DNA from: Chloroflexota bacterium
GTDB taxonomy: Bacteria > Chloroflexota > Limnocylindria > Limnocylindrales > CSP1-4
Direction: 5' to 3'
Assembly: GCA_013695255.1 (NCBI GenBank)
Contig: JACDAV010000182.1
Coordinates: forward strand, 1-5,197
Length of the DNA: 5,197 nucleotides
The translations under genes were made by a program, and so were the position numbers. Positions within the stretch are counted from its first letter, which is position 1, and the number at the start of each line of letters is the position of its first letter. The notes below the pieces were generated by a model, which was not told the origin of the DNA, searched no databases, and was given only the letters and a program-made list of their open reading frames with translations. Shown here in pieces: positions 1 through 5,197 of the stretch.

Positions 1-1083
1 GCGACTGTCGTGGACCCCGACCGACCGGTCCGGATCGACCGCTATCTCGAGGGCGTCGAGGTGGACGTCGACGCCGTCTCGGACGGCGAGCGGGTGCTGA
101 TCCCGGGTCTGCTCGAGCACATCGAGCGGGCCGGCGTCCACAGCGGCGACTCCGTGGCCCTGTTCCCGCCCCAGACGGTGTCCGCCGGCGACCAGGACCT
201 GATCGTGACGACGATGGCCCGCATTGCTCGCGCGCTCGGGGTCAGGGGCCTGGTGAACGCCCAGTTCATCGTCCGCGACGACGGCGTCTACCTGATCGAG
301 GTCAACCCGCGCGCGTCGCGGACCGTGCCGTTCATGTCCAAGGTGACGGGCGTGCCGATGGTCGAGCTGGCGGTGCGGATCGCGCTCGGCGCCGCCCTCC
401 CGGAGCTCGGCTGGGACGACGGCCTGCTGCCGCCACCGGCCCTCGTCGCCGTCAAGGCGCCGGCCTTCTCGACGGCCAAGCTGCGCGGCGTCGACCCGTC
501 CGTCGGTCCGGGGATGCAGTCGACGGGCGAGGTGATCGGTCTTCACGTGGATCCGCGCGTCGCGCTCGGCAAGGCGTTGCTGGGGGCGGCGCTCGTGCCG
601 CCGCGCGTCGGGCCTGGCGACCGCCCGCCGACGGCTCTGCTCTCGATCGCGGATCGCGACAAGGCGCTCCTCCCGCGTCTGGGACTGGCGCTCCTCGCTG
701 CCGGCTACCGCCTTGCCGCGACGCCGGGGACGCGCCGCGCGCTGGAGGCGGCCGGCATCGCCGCCGACCCGGTCGCCAAGCTCGGCCAGGTGCCGGATGC
801 CGCGGCCGGGGAGGCTGCCATCGTCAAGCTGATCGAATCGGGCCGGGTGCGGCTCGTCGTCAACACGCCGACTCCCCGCTCCGGCGCCGTGCGGGATGCG
901 GCGGAGATCCGGCTGGCGGCCACCGGCGAGGGGATCCTGTGCCTCACGGCGATCGAGACGGCGGTCGCCGCGGCCGAGGCGCTCGACCCGGCGATCCTCG
1001 CCCGACTCTCCGAGGTCCGTCCGTTGGGCGAATGGGTGCCGGTGCCCGGGGCTCGGCGCGGGCTTGCCGCGGCGGCTCGCTGA
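1..1083 (+). CDS. carB: Carbamoyl-phosphate synthase large subunit, C-terminal part (5' truncated by window edge)
   Basis: CarB makes carbamoyl phosphate from bicarbonate, ATP and ammonia channelled from the CarA glutaminase, feeding cytoplasmic pyrimidine and arginine synthesis. The reading frame is open from base 1 and 360 codons are visible, about a third of the usual ~1070 residues, so the true start lies outside the window. Visible parts, in fragment numbering: the end of the second ATP-grasp domain, with EGVEVDVDAV near 17-26, AGVHSGDS near 44-51 and the nucleotide/metal-binding stretch IEVNPRASRTVPF at 99-111; then GVDPSVGPGMQSTGEVIG near 163-180; then an MGS-like allosteric domain from about 211 (LSIADRDKALL) to the end. 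In that domain the effector-pocket pattern ATxGT (T241, T244), a Lys at 260 and NTPT at 288-291 are present. The tail after about residue 344 is Ala/Arg-rich and not conserved. No pyr or arg gene follows: the next gene converges on it. Identification is very secure. Confidence 0.97.
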   Translation, partial: ATVVDPDRPVRIDRYLEGVEVDVDAVSDGERVLIPGLLEHIERAGVHSGDSVALFPPQTVSAGDQDLIVTTMARIARALGVRGLVNAQFIVRDDGVYLIEVNPRASRTVPFMSKVTGVPMVELAVRIALGAALPELGWDDGLLPPPALVAVKAPAFSTAKLRGVDPSVGPGMQSTGEVIGLHVDPRVALGKALLGAALVPPRVGPGDRPPTALLSIADRDKALLPRLGLALLAAGYRLAATPGTRRALEAAGIAADPVAKLGQVPDAAAGEAAIVKLIESGRVRLVVNTPTPRSGAVRDAAEIRLAATGEGILCLTAIETAVAAAEALDPAILARLSEVRPLGEWVPVPGARRGLAAAAR

Positions 1084-1145
1084 CGAGCCAACCAGCGGAG
1101 CCGGCCGGGTGCTCGGCAGCGGCCAGGCGCCTCAGGTCGAGCCCG
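1084..1145. other. Short convergent intergenic gap, carB / S8 peptidase
   Basis: These 62 bases separate two converging stop codons. They hold short GC palindromes (CCGGCCGG at 1101-1108, AGGCGCCT at 1126-1133) but no stem followed by a T-run on either strand. I therefore cannot call an intrinsic terminator. Transcription from the two sides may overlap or end by another route. Confidence 0.6.
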
Positions 1146-2762
1146 TCAGGGCCGCATCAACCAGGCGGCCATGTAGCCGATCTGGCCCTTCGCGGTGCGG
1201 ACCTTGAGCCAGGCCCGGTACGTGGAGCTCGCGGTGCTGCCCAGCACCGTGACCCGCGTGCCCTTGGCGACGGTCACGATTGCCCTGGCCGAGGTCGATG
1301 GGCTGGCGCGAAGGATGACGTTGGCCGTGGGCGCCGCGGAGCCGGTGAAGACCGGCAGCCAGGCGGCGACGTAGCCGGTCTTCCCGGAAGCGGTCCGGAC
1401 CGGCGCCCACGTCCGGCCCTTGCTGTCAGAGACGAAGCCGCCCGTGACGCGGACGGTCGACCCCACCGGGAGCGTGGTGAGGGCCGTGCGAGAAGTGTCC
1501 GGCCCGGAGCGCAGGATGGTCCCGATCTTCATCTTGGCGTTCAGCGTGCCGGCCGCGGCCACGGTGCGCGGGGCCGTGCGAACCACGTTGATGGCGGCCG
1601 GGGCGTTCGCTCGGCCGTTCTTGACGTTGGCGATCCGTGTCGCCGTCGACAGGAGGGCGTACTCCACCTGGTTCCGGGTCGCGTTCGGGTTGGCCGAGCG
1701 CATCAGGCCCACGATCCCGGCCACGAGGGGCGTCGAGGCGGACGTGCCGCAGAAGCTGCCGTACGACTTGCCGGTCCGCGTGCTGGTGAAGCAACCGGGG
1801 GCCGCGAGATCCACCCAGGAGCCCCGGTTCGACCAGCTGTACAGCCGGTCCGAGGCGTCGGATGCGGCGACCGCGATGACGCCCGGGTAGGCGGCCGGAT
1901 AGAACGCGGCGCTCGAGGCGTCGTTGCCGGCGGAGGCGAGCACGACCGCGCCCCGGTTGCGTGCATAGGTGATGGCACCCGCCATCGCCGACGACGGGGC
2001 GAAGCCCCCGAAGCTCATCGAGATGACGTCCGCCCCGCGGTCCGCGGCCCAGATGATCCCGCGGATGACCCACGACGCGTACCCTGTGCCGTTCTTGCTG
2101 AGGACACGGACCGGCATGATCCGGCACTCCCAGCAGCCGCCGGCCACGCCGATCGAGTTGTTGCCGCGCGCCGCAGCTGCGCCGGCCGACATCGTCCCGT
2201 GGCCGCGCGGATCGTTCGTGCTCGTGTCGTTCTCGACGAAGTCGTAACCCGGCACCACCCGGCCGGAGAACTCGGGATGCGAGACCTCGAGCCCCGAATC
2301 GAGGATCGCGATCACCGTGCCGGAGGAGCCGCGGGTCTTGTCCCACGCCGTCCGCAGCCCCACCCGGTCGTGAGCCCACTTGTTGCCCGACACCCAGTAG
2401 CGGTCGTTGGGCGTGACGGTGCTCTCGACGGGAACGTCGGTCTCGATCGCCACGACCCCGGTTCCCCTCGCCAGGAGGTTCATCGCCTTCTGCTCCTGGC
2501 CGGCGTTCGCGCGGAAGACCTTCACGTTGAGCGACTCGACGGTCTCGACGGCCTTCGCCGATCCCACACCCGCGCCGCCGCGGTTCAGCGAAGGGACGTC
2601 GCGGTAGGTCACGATGATCGCGGCGCCGGGTCGGGCCTTCGGGATCTTGACCGCCGCCGGACCGGCCGCGGCAGTCGGGATGACGGACGCGAGCAGCGCC
2701 AGCGCGGCAAGGGCGAGGGCGGCGGTGGAGGCTCGGCGGGAAACCGGCGCGGACACGGACAT
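1146..2762 (-). CDS. Secreted S8 family (subtilisin-like) serine peptidase with two C-terminal SH3-like domains
   Basis: This is a 538-residue exported endopeptidase. Residues 1-33 look like a Sec signal peptide: RR at 9-10, an Ala/Leu-rich core at about 14-28, and an AAA|G cleavage site near 33. Residues ~47-115 resemble an I9/fervidolysin-type inhibitory propeptide ending in VVAIETDVPVES. The catalytic domain spans ~120-395. The Asp is D155 (ILDSG), the His is H188 (DPRGHGTMSAG), the oxyanion Asn is N280 (ASAGND) and the Ser is S341 (CGTSASTPLVAG); SMSFGG at 248-253 matches the substrate-binding strand. The only four cysteines, C210/C213 (CWEC) and C324/C338, suggest two disulfides, consistent with an extracellular location. 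Two SH3-like repeats follow, ~405-468 and ~474-537, ending GYVAAWL and GYMAAWL; such domains often bind cell wall, but the ligand is unknown here. The ATG start is supported by GGAG five bases upstream and by the signal peptide beginning at once. Several usual motif residues differ (GHGTM for GHGTH, GTSAS/PL for GTSMA/PH), but the triad is intact. Confidence 0.95.
   Translation of the reverse strand: MSVSAPVSRRASTAALALAALALLASVIPTAAAGPAAVKIPKARPGAAIIVTYRDVPSLNRGGAGVGSAKAVETVESLNVKVFRANAGQEQKAMNLLARGTGVVAIETDVPVESTVTPNDRYWVSGNKWAHDRVGLRTAWDKTRGSSGTVIAILDSGLEVSHPEFSGRVVPGYDFVENDTSTNDPRGHGTMSAGAAAARGNNSIGVAGGCWECRIMPVRVLSKNGTGYASWVIRGIIWAADRGADVISMSFGGFAPSSAMAGAITYARNRGAVVLASAGNDASSAAFYPAAYPGVIAVAASDASDRLYSWSNRGSWVDLAAPGCFTSTRTGKSYGSFCGTSASTPLVAGIVGLMRSANPNATRNQVEYALLSTATRIANVKNGRANAPAAINVVRTAPRTVAAAGTLNAKMKIGTILRSGPDTSRTALTTLPVGSTVRVTGGFVSDSKGRTWAPVRTASGKTGYVAAWLPVFTGSAAPTANVILRASPSTSARAIVTVAKGTRVTVLGSTASSTYRAWLKVRTAKGQIGYMAAWLMRP
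1152..1550 (-). repeat. Tandem SH3-like domain repeat within the S8 peptidase
   Basis: Two copies of about 64 residues lie at protein positions ~405-468 and ~474-537. They share the order LRSGPDTSRT / LRASPSTSAR (n-Src-like start), a VGSTVRVTG / KGTRVTVLG strand, a W with VRTASGKTGYV / VRTAKGQIGYM, and the ending AAWL. This is the usual bacterial SH3 (SH3_3-like) pattern. The copies are clearly diverged in sequence, so this is an old domain duplication and not a recent DNA repeat. Confidence 0.8.
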
Positions 2763-2990
2763 TTCAGCTCCGATCGACTCGGCTGCAGCCGGAAGCCCGC
2801 CTGATGCGAGCCCGGCCGGGGCGGAGGTGGCACCGCCCGATCGAAGGGGACCTGCCCCTGGGACCGCGAGGAGCGTGCCCGGCGCCGGGGCGTTCGGACA
2901 CCGCTCGGTGGTCCCGGTGGACGGGTGGCCCGATGGGTCCGGAGTGGCATGGTACGGATGGGTGGGGTTGTGCCGGGTCGCTCGGAGGCC
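2763..2990. other. 228-bp intergenic region upstream of the S8 peptidase; no gene recognised
   Basis: The stretch lies between the regulator's stop (TAG, minus strand) and the S8 start. Reading frames through it are antisense or random high-GC frames without a recognisable domain. It should hold the S8 promoter unless the gene is read through from the regulator. The best -10-like match on the minus strand is TACCAT (2949-2954), but I see no matching -35, and it would leave a leader of roughly 180 nt. A small inverted repeat, AGGGG-ACCTG-CCCCT, lies at 2845-2859; no T-run follows it on either strand, so it is not a standard terminator. Confidence 0.5.
2768..2771 (-). promoter_or_regulatory. 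Ribosome binding site of the S8 peptidase
   Basis: On the minus strand GGAG lies five bases before the ATG whose last base pairs with 2760. This spacing is normal and supports the chosen start. Confidence 0.75.
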
Positions 2991-4130
2991 CTACCGCGCG
3001 TCGGGCGCCGGATCGTCGGAGTCGCTGACGAGAAACGCCTCGAGCTCGGACGACGCGTCGGCCAGTCGTTGGCGCCGGAGCGTGTAGTTCATCACGGCCC
3101 CGGACTCCGTGACGGTCACGAGGCCGGCCGACCGGAGCAGCACGAGGTGATGCTTGATCGTCGGCTTGGAAAGGCCCAGCTGCTGCGCGAGCTCGGTCAG
3201 GTAGAAGTCGCGCCCGGCGAGCAGCTTCAGGATGCGCAATCGGGTCGTGTCACCCAGCGCCCGGTGCAGCCGGACCAGGCCCGGCGGGGCGGCCAGCGGA
3301 TCCAGCGCGTCCAGCGCCTCGTCGGCGATGGGATAGCCGAAGAAGCGCCAGTCGGACCCGGCCAGCAGAAAGTTGTAGGGACGGGAGAAGTAGGACGGCG
3401 CCAGGATCAGGCGCCGCACGCCCGGCTCGCCGAGCCAGCGCAGGCCGCTGGTCGTCCGCTCGATGAGGTCCGCCGGTGTCAGGCTGGCGCGATCGACGGA
3501 CCGCAGGGCGAAGTCGCGCTCGAGCATCGCTGCGACGCGGTCGGCGATCGGCTCGAACAGCGCCAGCCATGCCGTCATCGCGCCCACGATCTGGGCGTGC
3601 GTGCCGGCCGGATCGACCAGCATCGCCATTCGCTCCTGGCGCTGCCACTCCGGCAGCCTGGCCTCGATCTCCGGCAGGCGGGTCGAATCGCCGGCGACCA
3701 CCGCGGCGATCAGCTCGGCGAGCTCAGGGTCGCGCCCGACCTCGGCGAACACCGAGCCGAGCACCTCGGCCGGCGTCGCCGCCCCGATCGCGGTCACGAA
3801 GGCCGCCGGCGTGCGGAGCTCCGGACGTTCGATCGCGAAGGTGGCGATCTGGGTCGCGGCCTCCGTCTCGAACAGGCGCTGGATCGCCGCCCTGACGTCC
3901 CGTGGGAGCGAGGCACGGGCGTCGATCAGCCACGTGCGGTCGGCGGCGGGGAGATCGTCCGTCGACCCGGCGTCCTCGGACAGGCTGAACACGAAGTCGT
4001 AGACCGGGCGGACGTCCCACTCGACGACATACCGGGACCCGCCGGTGAAGTCACGCACGGCGCCGCGCGACGGCGCAGGGGGCGGCCGGTCTCTCGTCGT
4101 GCGCGTGGGGCGGCCCGCCATCTCGATCAC
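2991..4130 (-). CDS. ArsR-type winged-helix transcriptional regulator with a long N-terminal domain
   Basis: This is a 379-residue DNA-binding protein, far longer than classic ArsR repressors (~100-120 residues). The C-terminal winged helix spans about 284-356: LHRALGDTTRLRILKLLAGRD, then the helix-turn-helix LTELAQQLGLSKPTIKHHLVLLRSAGLV (311-338), then a wing ending VMNYTLRR. Residues ~34-280 are a mostly helical domain of unknown function. The layout resembles actinobacterial and Chloroflexota regulators with an N-terminal DUF5937-like domain, but I cannot confirm the family by eye. There is no cysteine in the protein, which argues against a thiol metal sensor. Start: GTG at 4128-4130 has AGGAG only three bases upstream, while the in-frame ATG at 4119-4121 (376 residues) has it twelve bases away, so the start is uncertain by three codons. 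Residues 1-33 are Pro/Arg-rich and look disordered. It is divergent from M16 and lies 228 bp upstream of the same-strand S8 gene. Self-repression through the adjacent dyad is likely but inferred. Confidence 0.9.
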   Translation of the reverse strand: MIEMAGRPTRTTRDRPPPAPSRGAVRDFTGGSRYVVEWDVRPVYDFVFSLSEDAGSTDDLPAADRTWLIDARASLPRDVRAAIQRLFETEAATQIATFAIERPELRTPAAFVTAIGAATPAEVLGSVFAEVGRDPELAELIAAVVAGDSTRLPEIEARLPEWQRQERMAMLVDPAGTHAQIVGAMTAWLALFEPIADRVAAMLERDFALRSVDRASLTPADLIERTTSGLRWLGEPGVRRLILAPSYFSRPYNFLLAGSDWRFFGYPIADEALDALDPLAAPPGLVRLHRALGDTTRLRILKLLAGRDFYLTELAQQLGLSKPTIKHHLVLLRSAGLVTVTESGAVMNYTLRRQRLADASSELEAFLVSDSDDPAPDAR

Positions 4131-4133
4131 GAT

Positions 4134-4138
4134 CTCCT
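4134..4138 (-). promoter_or_regulatory. Ribosome binding site of the ArsR-type regulator
   Basis: On the minus strand AGGAG lies three bases before the GTG (4130) and twelve before the ATG (4121). Neither spacing is ideal, so the site supports a start here without settling which codon is used. Its upstream end overlaps the CTAAC/GTTAG inverted repeat by two bases. Confidence 0.65.
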
Positions 4139-4154
4139 AACCGTCGTTAGACGG
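4137..4154. promoter_or_regulatory. Inverted repeat, candidate operator of the regulator
   Basis: The sequence contains a perfect 5-4-5 dyad, CTAAC-CGTC-GTTAG (4137-4150), and overlapping it a second perfect dyad, CCGTC-GTTA-GACGG (4141-4154). It is one of the few AT-containing spots in the region and sits directly next to the regulator's ribosome binding site. A winged-helix dimer bound here would block the regulator's own transcription or translation start, and it lies about 90 bp left of the rightward -10 box. The dyads are visible in the sequence; the operator role is inferred. Confidence 0.5.
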
Positions 4155-4155
4155 A

Positions 4156-4184
4156 ACGCTGACGTGGCCGGGCACCCGCGTCAA
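4156..4184 (-). promoter_or_regulatory. Tentative promoter of the regulator
   Basis: On the minus strand TTGACG (4179-4184) matches the -35 consensus at five of six bases. At 17-bp spacing the -10 would be CAGCGT (4156-4161), which is poor. If real, the dyad at 4137-4154 would sit over the transcription start. Weak call, based mainly on the -35 and the position. Confidence 0.25.
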
Positions 4185-4240
4185 GCTGCCGCTCGCCTCG
4201 CGGCCGACCCGGCCCGGACCGTACGTTCACGGTTCCCGCC

Positions 4241-4246
4241 TACAAT
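4241..4246 (+). promoter_or_regulatory. -10 box of the M16 peptidase promoter
   Basis: TACAAT matches the TATAAT consensus at five of six bases and stands out in very GC-rich surroundings. It lies 43 bases before the ATG at 4290, which would give a leader of about 35-40 nt. No good -35 hexamer is visible at 16-18 bp upstream, so the call rests on the -10 alone. Confidence 0.45.
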
Positions 4247-4289
4247 GCCCGCGACCCAACCCCTCGCACCGACAAGGTTGCCGCCGCCC

Positions 4290-5197
4290 ATGCCGATCCC
4301 CGCGGTCCGGTTCACCGATGAGCGCCTCGCGAACGGGCTGCGGCTGATCGTCGCCGAGGACCACCTGGCGCCCGTGGCGGCCGTGAACATCTGGTACGAC
4401 GTGGGCTCGAAGCACGAGCAGCCCGGGAAGACAGGCTTCGCGCACCTGTTCGAGCACGTCATGTTTCAGGGCTCGCGCAACGTCGGCAAGGCGGAGCACA
4501 TCGCGCTCGTCCAGGCGGCCGGGGGGACGATGAACGGGACGACCTGGCTTGACCGGACCAACTACTTCGAGACGGTTCCGTCGCACCAGCTCGAGCTCGC
4601 GCTGTGGCTCGAGGCGGACCGCATGGGCACGCTCCTCGACGCGCTCAGCCAGGAGAACCTCGACAACCAGCGCGAGGTCGTGAAGAACGAGAAGCGCTGG
4701 TCCTACGACAACCGGCCGTATGGGTCGTGGAACGAGAAGCTCCAGGCCCACCTGTTCCCGCCGGACCATCCCTACCACCACTCGACGATCGGCTCGATGG
4801 AGGACCTCGACGCCGCCTCGCTGGACGACGTGCAGGCGTTCTTCCGGACCTGGTACGCGCCGAACAACGCCGTGCTGAGCGTGGTCGGGGACGTCGACTC
4901 CGGCCAGGTGCGGGCATGGACCGAGCGTTACTTCGGTCCCATTCCCGCCAACCCGTCGATCCCCGGGCTGGGCGACCTGTCGCTCCCGGCGACGCTCGGC
5001 GGCGAGCGCCGCGAGACGGTGCCGGACAAGGTGCCGCTGCCGCGGATCTATGTCGGTTTTCGCGCCCCCGCGTTCGGCGATCCGCGAATGGATGCGCTGG
5101 ACGTGGCATCGCAGATCCTCGCCGGCGGAAAGGGCAGCAGGCTGCACAAGCGGCTCGTCCGGCAGGAGCGCATCGCGCAGGACGTGGCGCTCTTCAC
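4290..5197 (+). CDS. M16 family zinc metallopeptidase, N-terminal part (3' truncated by window edge)
   Basis: This is a pitrilysin/processing-peptidase-type zinc endopeptidase; 302 codons are visible and the frame is open at the right edge (M16 proteins usually have 400-900 residues). LANGLRLIVAEDHLAPVAAVNIWYDVGSKHE (13-43) is the typical first strand pair. The inverted zinc motif HxxEH is H52-L-F-E55-H56, with H52 and H56 as zinc ligands and E55 as the catalytic base. The third ligand is probably E134 in REVVKNEKR (128-136), with E129 less likely. N91-Y92-F93-E94 and the RPYG segment (142-145) fit the family. Residues ~172-302 are the start of the second, M16_C-type domain (VQAFFRTWYAPNNAVLSVVGD). 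The motif is complete, so this should be an active subunit. No signal peptide is visible, suggesting a cytoplasmic enzyme. Start: ATG at 4290 is preferred because a -10 box ends at 4246; an in-frame ATG at 4245 would add 15 Pro-rich residues but overlaps that box. AAGG at 4274-4277 is a weak, distant ribosome site. Confidence 0.95.
   Translation, partial: MPIPAVRFTDERLANGLRLIVAEDHLAPVAAVNIWYDVGSKHEQPGKTGFAHLFEHVMFQGSRNVGKAEHIALVQAAGGTMNGTTWLDRTNYFETVPSHQLELALWLEADRMGTLLDALSQENLDNQREVVKNEKRWSYDNRPYGSWNEKLQAHLFPPDHPYHHSTIGSMEDLDAASLDDVQAFFRTWYAPNNAVLSVVGDVDSGQVRAWTERYFGPIPANPSIPGLGDLSLPATLGGERRETVPDKVPLPRIYVGFRAPAFGDPRMDALDVASQILAGGKGSRLHKRLVRQERIAQDVALF

Noticed and set aside
1098..1133. Possible terminator hairpin between carB and the S8 gene
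   Set aside because: Only short GC palindromes of 4-8 bases are present, with no T-run on either strand.
939..2804. A 621-codon plus-strand open frame across the S8 peptidase
   Set aside because: It runs antisense to a gene with signal peptide, catalytic triad and SH3-like repeats. Its translation is Arg/Gly/Ala-rich low-complexity sequence without a domain, as expected of antisense frames at high GC.
2845..2859. AGGGG-N5-CCCCT stem as a terminator after the regulator
   Set aside because: The stem is five base pairs only, has no T-run and lies 130 bp past the stop. It is kept only as a note on the gap.
2614..3087. A 157-codon plus-strand frame bridging the S8-regulator gap
   Set aside because: Both ends are antisense to real genes, the translation is Ala/Ser/Gly/Pro-rich and domain-free, and no ribosome site supports it.
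4227..5147. A 306-codon minus-strand open frame across the M16 gene
   Set aside because: It is antisense to the clear HxxEH peptidase. The product is Arg/Val/His-rich with no recognisable domain, so it is a high-GC shadow.
1..5197. Mobile element, CRISPR array, tRNA/rRNA or toxin-antitoxin pair
   Set aside because: I found no spaced direct repeats, transposase or integrase motifs, terminal inverted repeats, cloverleaf, or small paired genes.

Overview
The window is a very GC-rich stretch of bacterial chromosome with GTG as well as ATG starts and tightly packed genes on both strands. The gene content (CarB, a CWxC-type secreted subtilase with SH3-like repeats, a long ArsR-type regulator, a zinc M16 peptidase) suggests a high-GC lineage such as Chloroflexota (Limnocylindria/Ellin6529-like) or an actinobacterium. 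That placement is inference from protein style only, because no marker such as rRNA is present.

Layout. (1) Positions 1-1083, plus strand: the C-terminal third of carbamoyl-phosphate synthase large subunit (carB), entering from the left edge. (2) Positions 1146-2762, minus strand: a complete secreted S8 (subtilisin-like) serine peptidase with signal peptide, inhibitory propeptide, catalytic domain and two C-terminal SH3-like repeats. It converges on carB with only 62 bp between the stops. (3) Positions 2763-2990: a 228-bp upstream region of the peptidase, with no gene recognised. (4) Positions 2991-4130, minus strand: a 379-residue regulator with a C-terminal ArsR-type winged helix. (5) Positions 4131-4289: a divergent control region with an inverted repeat touching the regulator's ribosome binding site and a TACAAT box facing right. 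(6) Positions 4290-5197, plus strand: the N-terminal part of an M16 zinc peptidase, running off the right edge.

The genes do not form one clear operon. CarB is housekeeping (pyrimidine and arginine precursor synthesis). The S8 peptidase is most likely exported. The regulator lies between two peptidase genes, upstream of S8 on the same strand and divergent from M16. The most economical reading is autoregulation through the dyad, with possible co-control of M16. I see no RNA gene, mobile element, CRISPR array or phage feature, and no convincing sign of a previously undescribed multi-gene system. The points most worth a second look are the regulator's architecture and candidate operator, and the catalytic-motif variants of the S8 peptidase.
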